DNA from: Oscillospiraceae bacterium
GTDB lineage: Bacteria > Bacillota_A > Clostridia > Oscillospirales > Oscillospiraceae
NCBI GenBank assembly: GCA_017537045.1
Contig: JAFYLN010000147.1
Location: 1-5,924, forward strand
Length of the DNA: 5,924 nt
Reading direction: 5' to 3'
Shown in pieces: positions 1 through 4,268 of the stretch. The first letter of the stretch is position 1. The number at the start of each line of letters is the position of its first letter. Both the position numbers and the translations under genes were made by a program. The notes below the pieces were generated by a model, which was given only the letters and a program-made list of their open reading frames with translations, was not told where the DNA came from and did no database searches.

Positions 1-333
1 AATGTCTTTGGAGCGCAGATCCTCGACTACCATGTTGAGCAGCTTTCCAGCTATACCCTGACAGCGATGGCTTTCCTCCGTGTACACGGCGCAGACATTG
101 GGGGTCAGATCAGGTCTGTCGTGGAAGTCGTTTTCGATCACACCCAGGCCGCCAACGATTCTCTCGCCATCCAGACAGAGAAACCATCCCAGCTCGGTTT
201 CCTGTTTCAGGTAAGCTTCCATGCATTCCAGATAGGCTTCCTTGGGAACGCCCCACTTGCTGTTGAACCACGCTGCAGCCTTATCCATCAGCTCCGGTTT
301 TTCCCGCAAAGTAATGTACTGATATTTCTCCAT
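1..333 (-). CDS. GNAT family N-acetyltransferase, C-terminus cut by the window edge
   Basis: The minus strand is open from an ATG at 331-333 down to base 1, giving 111 residues beginning MEKYQYITLREKPELMDKAA; the C-terminus lies outside the window. An AAGGAAGG ribosome-binding site sits about 8 nt before the ATG. Residues 48-66 (ELGWFLCLDGERIVGGLGV) read as GNAT beta strands, and R90-C-Q-G-I-A95 inside HRCQGIAGKLL is the acetyl-CoA pyrophosphate-binding motif A (Q/R-x-x-G-x-G/A). The family transfers an acetyl group from acetyl-CoA to an amine in the cytoplasm; the acceptor is unknown. The motif B region expected near the C-terminus is not visible. The gene is divergent from the XRE gene at 510 and shares its 176-base upstream region, so the two may be co-regulated. 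Confidence 0.88.
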   Translation of the reverse strand, partial: MEKYQYITLREKPELMDKAAAWFNSKWGVPKEAYLECMEAYLKQETELGWFLCLDGERIVGGLGVIENDFHDRPDLTPNVCAVYTEESHRCQGIAGKLLNMVVEDLRSKDI

Positions 334-363
334 CTGTATAACCTTCCTTTTTGAGTTTCCTTT

Positions 364-392
364 ATGCTACCATAGATACGCAGATTATGCCA
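364..392 (-). promoter_or_regulatory. Weak candidate promoter for the minus-strand GNAT gene
   Basis: On the minus strand there is an extended -10, TGgTAGCAT (TAGCAT at 369-364), about 30 bases before the start codon. The -35 position at 17-bp spacing reads TGGCAT and is a poor match, so the call rests on the extended -10 and position only. Confidence 0.3.
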
Positions 393-400
393 TCCCCCAT

Positions 401-439
401 CATTTTTCTGAAATGTTAATTTCCGTTGCGAGATTGCAA
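401..439. promoter_or_regulatory. Bipartite element upstream of the XRE gene, copy 1
   Basis: CATTTTTCTGAAA (401-413) is followed by the inverted repeat TTGC-GAGATT-GCAA (426-439), just upstream of the -35 at 451. Nearly the same pair of words, CATTTTTCAGAAA and TTGCGATTGCAA, recurs at 884-913 ahead of the next gene. This suggests a common regulator, plausibly the XRE protein at 510-875. The recurrence is directly visible; the binding role is inference. Confidence 0.45.
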
Positions 440-443
440 GGGG

Positions 444-461
444 GAATTGGTGGACTAATTC
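444..461. promoter_or_regulatory. Imperfect inverted repeat over the XRE gene -35
   Basis: GAATT (444-448) and AATTC (457-461) are perfect arms around GGTGGACT. An additional G450-C455 pair is possible. The repeat covers the -35 hexamer at 451-456, so it is a candidate site for autoregulation. The arms are short and could arise by chance. Confidence 0.25.
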
Positions 462-479
462 GGCTGATACAGATAGAAT
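451..479 (+). promoter_or_regulatory. Sigma-A-type promoter of the XRE gene
   Basis: TGGACT (451-456, 4/6 of TTGACA), a 17-bp spacer and TAGAAT (474-479, 5/6 of TATAAT) lie 30 bases before the ATG at 510. Position and spacing fit a housekeeping promoter. Confidence 0.6.
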
Positions 480-509
480 ATTGACATTCCAAGCCAAGGA
501 GGAACGAAT

Positions 510-875
510 ATGGAATTTGGAAATAAGCTCTATGAGCTGAGAAAAGAGAAGGTTCTCTCCCAGGAAGAACTGGCAAGTCGACTGGAAGTAACCCGCCAAA
601 CTGTGTCCAAGTGGGAACTAGGTGACTCCACACCAGATCTGGACAAGCTGGTCTTGCTGGCGGAACTGTTTGAAATCTCTCTGGATGAACTGGTGCTGGA
701 TAAAGTACCAGTCACAACAAAACTTGATGAATTGGGGGCAAAAGTGATGACCAAGGAAAATAAGCAAAAAGCGAAGAAGGGGCTGAAGGTATTCGGAATC
801 ATCGCAGGTGCGGTTCTGGCAATCGATGCGATCTCCGCGATCATTTACTTCCTGTGCTGGGGATTCCCCAAATAA
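510..875 (+). CDS. Small XRE-family HTH regulator with a C-terminal membrane helix
   Basis: This 121-residue protein carries a Cro/CI-type helix-turn-helix at residues 6-61. It includes the helix pair LSQEELASRLEVTRQTVSKWE and the PDLDKLVLLAELFEISLDEL tail typical of HTH_3 domains. A basic linker (KENKQKAKKGLK, about 82-93) leads into one hydrophobic segment (about 94-115), so the DNA-binding domain is probably tethered to the inner face of the membrane. AAGGAGG at 496-502 is 7 nt from the ATG. XRE proteins of this size usually repress themselves and neighbouring genes. Here, similar repeats upstream of this gene and of the CD3324 gene make both plausible targets (inference). The signal sensed is unknown. 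The gene appears monocistronic, because the next gene has its own promoter. Confidence 0.92.
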   Translation: MEFGNKLYELRKEKVLSQEELASRLEVTRQTVSKWELGDSTPDLDKLVLLAELFEISLDELVLDKVPVTTKLDELGAKVMTKENKQKAKKGLKVFGIIAGAVLAIDAISAIIYFLCWGFPK

Positions 876-884
876 AGCCTAAAC

Positions 885-899
885 ATTTTTCAGAAAAAT
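885..899. repeat. AT-rich hairpin ATTTTT-CAG-AAAAAT after the XRE gene
   Basis: Perfect 6-bp arms surround a 3-nt loop, ten bases after the XRE stop codon. The stem is all A-T and no good T-run follows (CTTTG), so it is at best a weak terminator. Its left part also belongs to the word shared with 401-413, so it may instead be part of an operator. Confidence 0.35.
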
Positions 900-900
900 C

Positions 901-914
901 TTTGCGATTGCAAA
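901..914. promoter_or_regulatory. Operator-like inverted repeat over the CD3324 promoter -35 (copy 2)
   Basis: TTTGC-GATT-GCAAA has perfect 5-bp arms and overlaps the -35 TTGCAA at 908-913, the position expected for a repressor that blocks RNA polymerase. It matches the repeat at 426-439 except for two extra central bases there. The preceding CATTTTTCAGAAA (884-896) matches 401-413 at 12 of 13 bases. Confidence 0.45.
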
Positions 915-936
915 TGTCTCATGTTTGCCGTATATT
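908..936 (+). promoter_or_regulatory. Sigma-A-type promoter for the leader ORF and CD3324 gene
   Basis: TTGCAA (908-913, 4/6), a 17-bp spacer and TATATT (931-936, 5/6) predict transcription from about 943, giving a leader RNA of about 138 nt before the GTG at 1081. Confidence 0.6.
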
Positions 937-970
937 ATAGGGTGGAATCCCGAAAAAGGAGGATTGTGCC

Positions 971-997
971 TTGATTCGTTATGTAATGGCTGCATAA
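971..997 (+). CDS. Eight-codon leader peptide MIRYVMAA upstream of the CD3324 gene
   Basis: TTG at 971 has a full AAGGAGG (956-962) 8 nt upstream and encodes MIRYVMAA, ending with TAA at 995-997. Such a strong Shine-Dalgarno so far from the main gene, which has its own AAGGAGG at 1069-1075, argues that this mini-ORF is translated. Its stop codon lies within the TGCATA/TATGCA hairpin, as expected of a leader peptide controlling RNA folding. An in-frame ATG at 986 would give only three codons. No homologue is recognised. Confidence 0.5.
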   Translation: MIRYVMAA

Positions 998-1068
998 GCG
1001 TTGGCTATGCAAGAGCAATAGAATACTGACTTTGTATAGCCGATGCTTTCCTGAGAAGCAAATTCTAC

Positions 1069-1075
1069 AAGGAGG
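1069..1075 (+). promoter_or_regulatory. AAGGAGG ribosome-binding site that fixes the GTG start at 1081
   Basis: A perfect anti-16S match sits 5 nt before GTG 1081. It supports this start over any internal ATG and marks a gene start distinct from the leader ORF. Confidence 0.8.
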
Positions 1076-1080
1076 CAGCC

Positions 1081-1344
1081 GTGAGCTATATAAAAGCAGA
1101 AGAAATCCTGCCGGAGGGTTTGATCCGACAGATTCAGGAATACGCCGATGGCGTATACATCTACATCCCCCGGAAACCGGGAACTCGGCACGCCTGGGGA
1201 CAGGAAACGGACTATAAAGCCGAGCTGAAAGCCCGGAATGACCGTATCCGCAGTGAGTATGCCGCAGGTGTAAGTGTGACTGCACTGAGCTGCAAATACC
1301 ACTTATCTGAAAAGAGCATCCGCAGGATTCTGCAAAACCTATAA
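1081..1344 (+). CDS. CD3324-family helix-turn-helix protein (Mor-like regulator)
   Basis: This 87-residue protein starts at GTG. The pattern (M/V)SYIKAEEILPEGLIRQIQEY..DGVYIYIPRKPG..HAWG is characteristic of the small clostridial CD3324 family. A predicted HTH follows at about residues 62-86 (AGVSVTALSCKYHLSEKSIRRILQN), resembling the Mor transcription activator and sigma-70 region 4 types. Family members are presumed DNA-binding regulators; no target or signal is known to me. The length matches complete family members. The gene has its own promoter, a leader ORF and a terminator, so it is a self-contained unit directly ahead of the RsgA/GNAT operon. It might activate that operon (inference only). 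Confidence 0.85.
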   Translation: MSYIKAEEILPEGLIRQIQEYADGVYIYIPRKPGTRHAWGQETDYKAELKARNDRIRSEYAAGVSVTALSCKYHLSEKSIRRILQNL

Positions 1345-1349
1345 ACATA

Positions 1350-1381
1350 GAGCCGGGAGCAATCCCGGCTCACACTTTTTT
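1350..1381 (+). terminator. Strong intrinsic terminator after the CD3324 gene
   Basis: GAGCCGGGA (1350-1358), loop GCAA, TCCCGGCTC (1363-1371): a perfect 9-bp GC-rich stem with a stable GNRA-type loop, followed by CACA's end and six T (1376-1381). It separates the CD3324 unit from the promoter at 1400. Confidence 0.93.
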
Positions 1382-1399
1382 CGGAAGAAAGATTTCTGA

Positions 1400-1428
1400 T
1401 TGACAGGAAAAATCGTAAGTGGTATATT
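1400..1428 (+). promoter_or_regulatory. Strong promoter of the RsgA/GNAT operon
   Basis: Consensus TTGACA (1400-1405), a 17-bp spacer and extended -10 TGgTATATT (TATATT at 1423-1428) form the best promoter in the window. Predicted start is about 1435. A strong constitutive promoter ahead of a long structured leader is typical of genes controlled by attenuation. Confidence 0.85.
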
Positions 1429-1441
1429 TTTCTCATGAAGT

Positions 1442-1457
1442 GTCTGCATAAGCAGAC
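1442..1457 (+). repeat. Hairpin at the 5' end of the operon transcript
   Basis: GTCTGC-ATAA-GCAGAC is a perfect 6-bp stem about seven bases from the predicted transcript start and just before the leader ORF's AAAGGAG (1461-1467). It may protect the 5' end of the mRNA; it has no T-run and is not a terminator. Confidence 0.55.
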
Positions 1458-1476
1458 CGGAAAGGAGCTTAAAAGT

Positions 1477-1506
1477 ATGATTGTTCGTGAGGTCGCTACC
1501 GGCTAA
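1477..1506 (+). CDS. Nine-codon leader peptide MIVREVATG of the RsgA/GNAT operon
   Basis: ATG at 1477 has AAAGGAG (1461-1467) 9 nt upstream and encodes MIVREVATG, ending with TAA at 1504-1506. The last codons and stop lie in the 5' arm of the long-range stem (1497-1520). A ribosome stalled in this ORF would therefore cover that arm and change how the leader folds. This matches the general plan of leader peptides ahead of erm, cat and ABC-F genes, where antibiotic-stalled ribosomes induce expression. It has no composition bias toward one amino acid, so amino-acid-starvation attenuation is less likely. The peptide itself is not one I recognise. Confidence 0.6.
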   Translation: MIVREVATG

Positions 1507-1515
1507 CTGAATATG

Positions 1516-1566
1516 GGTGCCTAAAAAGATGGGGGTTCAGGCCTCCTGATTTGGTGCGCCGTTTTT
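1516..1566 (+). terminator. Possible early terminator in the leader
   Basis: GGTGC (1516-1520) can pair with GCGCC (1556-1560, one G-U), enclosing TCAGG-CCT-CCTGA (1537-1549), with GTTTTT (1561-1566) immediately after. The closing stem is short and the enclosed loop large, so it is weaker than the hairpin at 1591. It competes with the long-range stem for 1516-1520. Confidence 0.35.
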
Positions 1567-1590
1567 AAGTAACTTTCGTAATATATGGTA

Positions 1591-1638
1591 ACCGCAGGAT
1601 GCAGCCATGGACGAGAGCTGCTTTGCTGCGGTATTTTT
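1591..1638 (+). terminator. Attenuator-type intrinsic terminator in the leader
   Basis: ACCGCAG (1591-1597) pairs with CTGCGGT (1626-1632), and the inner GCAGC (1601-1605) with GCTGC (1617-1621), followed by ATTTTT (1633-1638). It lies between the leader ORF and the GTPase, where termination would keep the operon off until something intervenes. The sequence ACCGC could also pair with a second GCGGT at 1656-1660. Confidence 0.7.
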
Positions 1639-1680
1639 GCGCCCATTTTCAGTTAGCGGTATGGAAAGGAGTGTTGTACT

Positions 1681-1743
1681 ATGAGATTATTTACACATTC
1701 AAAACCACTACAACTGAATCTGGAGGAAAATCAATTTGAATAA
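1681..1743 (+). CDS. Second small ORF (20 codons) overlapping the start of the GTPase gene
   Basis: ATG at 1681 has AAAGGAG (1665-1671) 9 nt upstream and encodes MRLFTHSKPLQLNLEENQFE, ending with TAA at 1741-1743. It runs through the GTPase gene's ribosome-binding site (1722-1726) and past its TTG start (1736) in another frame, so translating it would couple to GTPase synthesis. The good ribosome-binding site and overlap argue for translation. The peptide has no recognisable domain; it could be purely a coupling device or a decayed N-terminus. Confidence 0.55.
   Translation: MRLFTHSKPLQLNLEENQFE
1722..1726 (+). promoter_or_regulatory. GGAGG ribosome-binding site that decides the TTG start of the GTPase
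   Basis: GGAGG lies 9 nt before TTG 1736, inside the preceding small ORF. It is the only good site near the 5' end of the GTPase frame and supports an initiation codon weaker than ATG. Confidence 0.65.
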
Positions 1744-2758
1744 AAACGATTACGGTATCCTGCCAAATACACAAAACCTGCCGGGTATTCCTGCCCGTGT
1801 CACCGCTGTTCATAAGGAGCGGTTCGAGATCGTCTGCGAGCATGGGATGACCCATGCTCGGCTGAAAACAAAAGAATACTATGTGGACACCCAGGATTTC
1901 CCGACCACAGGCGACTTCGTTATGATCAACTACATTCCCAACGGTGACAGTCAGATCATTACCACCCTGCCCCGGAGAACCTATTTCTCCCGCCGGGAGC
2001 CAGGGCCCATCCCCAGGGATCAGGCGGTTGCCGCCAATTTTGATTATGTGTTTATCATGCAGTCGCTGAACATGGACTTTAATCCCAAGCGGCTGGAGCG
2101 GTATCTGATTCTTGCGTGGCAATCCGGGGCAACTCCGGTGATCCTGCTGACCAAGGCAGACCTTGTAGAAGATTACTGGGAATACCTCACCCAGGTGGAG
2201 CGGGTTGCCGCAGGAGTGAACACCCATGTGGTCAGCGCCCATACCGGATACGGCTTGGAAAGGCTAAACGCCTACCTGCAGCCGGGAAAGACCGTGGTAT
2301 TCCTGGATTCCTCCGGTGTGGGCAAGTCCAGTCTGGTCAATGCCCTGGCCGGGGAGGAAATCATGTCGGTGAGCGCCATCCGGGAGGATGACAGCAAGGG
2401 CCGCCACACCACCACCCACCGCCAACTCATCCGGCTGAAAAGCGGTGTGATGATCATCGATACCCCCGGTATGCGGGAACTGGGTATGTGGGATGTATCG
2501 GAAGGGCTGGGAGATGCCTTTGCTGATGTGGAACAGTTTATCGGGAAATGCCGCTTCTCAGACTGCAAGCATGAAACAGAACCCGGCTGCGCCATCAAAG
2601 CCGCCATTGCCACCGGTGAACTGGATGCTTCCCGATGGGAAAGCTACCGAAAGCTGAAAGAGGAAGCGGTTGACCGGGATGAGATGATGCGCCGGAAGAA
2701 CGAATGGGCCAAAGGTGTTGCGAAATTCACGAAGCAAAGAAAGAAGGAGATCTGGTAA
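1736..2758 (+). CDS. rsgA: RsgA-family (YjeQ/YloQ) circularly permuted ribosome-associated GTPase
   Basis: This 340-residue protein has the permuted G-motif order that defines RsgA: G4 TKAD (139-142) precedes G1 SSGVGKSS (about 192-199) and G3 DTPGM (242-246). An N-terminal OB-fold-like part (about 15-85) comes first. The C-terminal zinc knuckle C272-x4-C277-x-H279-x5-C285 and a basic tail (about 322-338) complete the family. RsgA binds the 30S subunit and helps late small-subunit maturation; its loss is reported to sensitise bacteria to ribosome-targeting drugs. The first glycine of the P-loop is D191 (LDSSGVGKSS rather than the usual GxSGVGKS). The start is TTG with GGAGG 9 nt upstream, overlapping a 20-codon ORF. 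Leader control and a GNAT operon suggest a specialised paralogue rather than the housekeeping copy (inference), so the symbol denotes the family. Confidence 0.93.
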   Translation: MNKNDYGILPNTQNLPGIPARVTAVHKERFEIVCEHGMTHARLKTKEYYVDTQDFPTTGDFVMINYIPNGDSQIITTLPRRTYFSRREPGPIPRDQAVAANFDYVFIMQSLNMDFNPKRLERYLILAWQSGATPVILLTKADLVEDYWEYLTQVERVAAGVNTHVVSAHTGYGLERLNAYLQPGKTVVFLDSSGVGKSSLVNALAGEEIMSVSAIREDDSKGRHTTTHRQLIRLKSGVMIIDTPGMRELGMWDVSEGLGDAFADVEQFIGKCRFSDCKHETEPGCAIKAAIATGELDASRWESYRKLKEEAVDRDEMMRRKNEWAKGVAKFTKQRKKEIW

Positions 2759-3306
2759 TGGAAAGAATCATCAAATCAATGGAAGAAAAGTATCTGCTCC
2801 CCTCGCTGGAGCTGGTGGAAACCGTATTTACTGAGCACTCCGATGCGGAAGAAGGAAAACTTGTCCGCACCCTTGTGGAAGAAATCAGAAGCAAACGGTT
2901 CTACATCCCGGAATTGGAGCTGGTCATGGTGGATGGAAATGACGCGGTTATCGGTTATGTGAATTTTGCCCGGTTCCATTTGGAGGGAAAGTATGAGGAT
3001 GAATTACTGCTCCTGTCCCCGGTGGCTGTGAAAACGCAGCTTCAGCGCAAACACATTTCCAAGGAGCTGATCGAATACGGCTTTGAAAGGGCAAAGGAAA
3101 TGGGTTACAAGGCAGTCATCGTGGAGGGAAATCCCATGAATTACCGCAGCCGTGGCTTCGTCACCTCCGCTGACTACGGCATCACCGCCCACGAATCCGT
3201 GGGTCTGCCCGCCCCGGAATGCCTGATGGTTAAAGAACTGGTTCCCGGCGGTCTGGATGGGATCAAGGGAGTGGTTTCTTATGCTGACTACGAATGCCTT
3301 CGTTGA
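2758..3306 (+). CDS. GNAT family N-acetyltransferase, YhbS-like, with a degenerate acetyl-CoA loop
   Basis: The 182-residue protein starts at ATG 2758, which overlaps the GTPase stop in TAATG and has AAGGAG (2744-2749) 8 nt upstream. A longer in-frame start at 2704 is rejected because it lies inside the GTPase gene without such a site. The order LVMVDGNDAVIGYVNF, LLLLSPVAV, ELIEYGFERAKEMGYKAVIVEGNPMNYRSRGF follows COG3153-type (YhbS) acetyltransferases. In motif A, where Q-x-x-G-x-G is expected, it reads Q96-R-K-H-I-S101, so both glycines are missing. This may be a feature of the subfamily (LPAPECLMVKEL near the C-terminus also looks conserved) or indicate altered acetyl-CoA binding. The substrate is unknown. 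Confidence 0.86.
   Translation: MERIIKSMEEKYLLPSLELVETVFTEHSDAEEGKLVRTLVEEIRSKRFYIPELELVMVDGNDAVIGYVNFARFHLEGKYEDELLLLSPVAVKTQLQRKHISKELIEYGFERAKEMGYKAVIVEGNPMNYRSRGFVTSADYGITAHESVGLPAPECLMVKELVPGGLDGIKGVVSYADYECLR
3265..3271 (+). promoter_or_regulatory. AAGGGAG ribosome-binding site that decides the start of the third GNAT gene
   Basis: It lies 9 nt before ATG 3281, inside the end of the previous gene. The upstream in-frame ATG at 3257 has no comparable site, so 3281 is preferred. Confidence 0.65.
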
Positions 3307-3808
3307 AACAAAGCGGCTGATCCTTCGCCGCTTCCGGGTGAGCGATTTGCAGGATCTCTATGAGTACCTCTCTGATCCAGAAGTGGTAGCCTTTGAGCCA
3401 TACAAACCGCAGACCCTGGAAGAAGTCCGCGAGAATCTGGCATGGCGGATATCCACGGAGGAAATGATTGCCGTGGAGCTGAAAGAAACAGGCAAGCTGA
3501 TTGGCAATGTGTATCTTGGCAGGCGGGATTTTGATTCTATAGAAATCGGGTTCGTTTTCAACGGCAAATACCAGCATCAGGGCTATGCCAGGGAAAGCTG
3601 CGAGAAGCTGATCGATCTGGCCTTTGCCGCCGGTGTACACAGGATCTATGCCGAATGTGATCCCGAAAATCAAAGCTCCTGGCGGCTGCTGGAACGGCTT
3701 GGTTTTTCCAGGGAAGCGCACCTGCGGCAAAATGTGTACTTCTGGAAGGATGCAGAAGGTAATCCGATTTGGAAGGATACCTATGTTTATGCACGCTTGA
3801 ATTCATGA
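3281..3808 (+). CDS. RimJ/RimL-type GNAT N-acetyltransferase
   Basis: The 175-residue protein begins MLTTNAFVETKRLILRRF; the ETxRLxLR start is the hallmark of the Acetyltransf_3 (RimJ/RimL, YdaF/SpeG-like) group. Motif A is Q98-H-Q-G-Y-A103 in YQHQGYARESCEKL, and motif B is ECDPENQSSWRLLERLGF (about 125-142). All expected elements are present, so an active enzyme is likely. Members acetylate protein N-termini, polyamines or small molecules, and some act on antibiotics; the sequence does not choose between them. Its first 26 bases overlap the end of the previous gene, indicating coupled translation. Confidence 0.9.
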   Translation: MLTTNAFVETKRLILRRFRVSDLQDLYEYLSDPEVVAFEPYKPQTLEEVRENLAWRISTEEMIAVELKETGKLIGNVYLGRRDFDSIEIGFVFNGKYQHQGYARESCEKLIDLAFAAGVHRIYAECDPENQSSWRLLERLGFSREAHLRQNVYFWKDAEGNPIWKDTYVYARLNS

Positions 3809-3827
3809 AAAAATATGGAGGTTATGC

Positions 3828-4241
3828 ATGGAAGTAAGAATGAACACCCTGACTCCTGAACTGTTTCTTGCCCTGTACCAGTCCGTTGGTTGGGAACCGC
3901 CGTGTATCGAGCAGGTAAGAACCGCACTAAATAATACCATTGCAACCTTCACCTGTTACGATGGGGACCGGCCTGTGGGAATGGTCAGAGTGATCGGTGA
4001 TGGTGGGATGTCTTTCTACATCAAGGATTTCGCAGTAGTCCCTGCCTATCAGGGGAAAGGCATCGGAAAACAGCTCATGATGGCATTGGAGCAATTTGTA
4101 AAAGAATGTAAGCCCTTGGATTGGGCGGTCAGTCTGGAACTGATCAGCTCCAAAGAAGCAGTCAATTTCTATAAGAAATACGGATTTGAAGAACGCCCCT
4201 GCGATTGGGACGGCTCGGGAATGTTCAAAATGATTCGGTAA
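3828..4241 (+). CDS. GNAT family N-acetyltransferase
   Basis: The 137-residue protein starts at ATG 3828, with GGAGG (3817-3821) 6 nt upstream; a second ATG at 3840 is less well placed. It has a compact complete GNAT core: substrate-side helices (8-35), DRPVGMVRVIGDGGMSFYIKDFAVVPAYQGKGIGKQLM with canonical Q75-G-K-G-I-G80, and motif B EAVNFYKKYGFEERP (110-124). The size suits single-domain Acetyltransf_10-type enzymes; the acceptor is unknown. It is last in the operon, 19 bases after the previous gene. No terminator follows before the promoter at 4269, so some readthrough into the VOC gene is possible. Confidence 0.92.
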   Translation: MEVRMNTLTPELFLALYQSVGWEPPCIEQVRTALNNTIATFTCYDGDRPVGMVRVIGDGGMSFYIKDFAVVPAYQGKGIGKQLMMALEQFVKECKPLDWAVSLELISSKEAVNFYKKYGFEERPCDWDGSGMFKMIR

Positions 4242-4268
4242 GCAGCCGATCCACGCCACAAAAAACGC

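Larger units (their letters stand above)
943..1080 (+). promoter_or_regulatory. Structured leader RNA of the CD3324 gene with competing hairpins
   Basis: Three hairpins can be read. A pairs TGCATA (991-996) with TATGCA (1006-1011) and contains the leader ORF stop codon. B pairs GGCTATGC (1003-1010) with GTATAGCC (1034-1041), 8 bp with one G-U. C pairs TGCTT (1044-1048) with AAGCA (1056-1060). A and B share 1006-1010 and cannot coexist. C competes with a possible pairing of TTTCCT (1047-1052) with AGGAGG (1070-1075), which would hide the ribosome-binding site of the main gene. No T-run follows any hairpin, so control would be translational. A ribosome paused on the leader ORF would block A and favour B. 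The pairings are seen in the sequence; the mechanism is inference. Confidence 0.5.
1436..1680 (+). promoter_or_regulatory. Long structured leader RNA of the RsgA/GNAT operon, attenuator- or riboswitch-like
   Basis: Between terminator 1350-1381 and the GTPase there are about 350 bases without a normal gene, and this is what they hold. A 5' hairpin GTCTGC-ATAA-GCAGAC lies at 1442-1457. A nine-codon ORF follows at 1477-1506. A long-range stem pairs 1497-1520 with 1639-1661: TACC, GCTAACTGAA and GGGTGC against their complements, with a bulged G at 1501/1502, a U-U mismatch and one G-U. It encloses a small hairpin (TCAGG/CCTGA, 1537-1549) and a terminator hairpin (1591-1638). GGTGC (1516-1520) can instead pair with GCGCC (1556-1560) just before five T. 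The 3' arm ends 3 nt before the AAAGGAG at 1665-1671, so the fold could affect translation as well as transcription. Confidence 0.65.

Noticed and set aside
858..870. TGGGG-ATT-CCCCA palindrome as a terminator of the XRE gene
   Set aside because: It lies inside the last codons, has a 3-nt loop and no T-run; it is probably a coincidence of Gly-Phe-Pro codons.
990..1453. CTGCATAAGC repeated at 990-999 and 1444-1453 in the two leaders
   Set aside because: Several exact 10-base matches are expected by chance between any two places in a window this long, and the two copies take part in different hairpins.
1691..2242. A 183-codon open frame on the minus strand opposite the GTPase 5' end
   Set aside because: It lies opposite well-conserved RsgA sequence and has no recognisable domain.
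2704..2757. A longer N-terminus for the YhbS-like GNAT gene
   Set aside because: It would overlap the GTPase gene by 55 bases, whereas ATG 2758 has AAGGAG 8 nt upstream and a TAATG junction.
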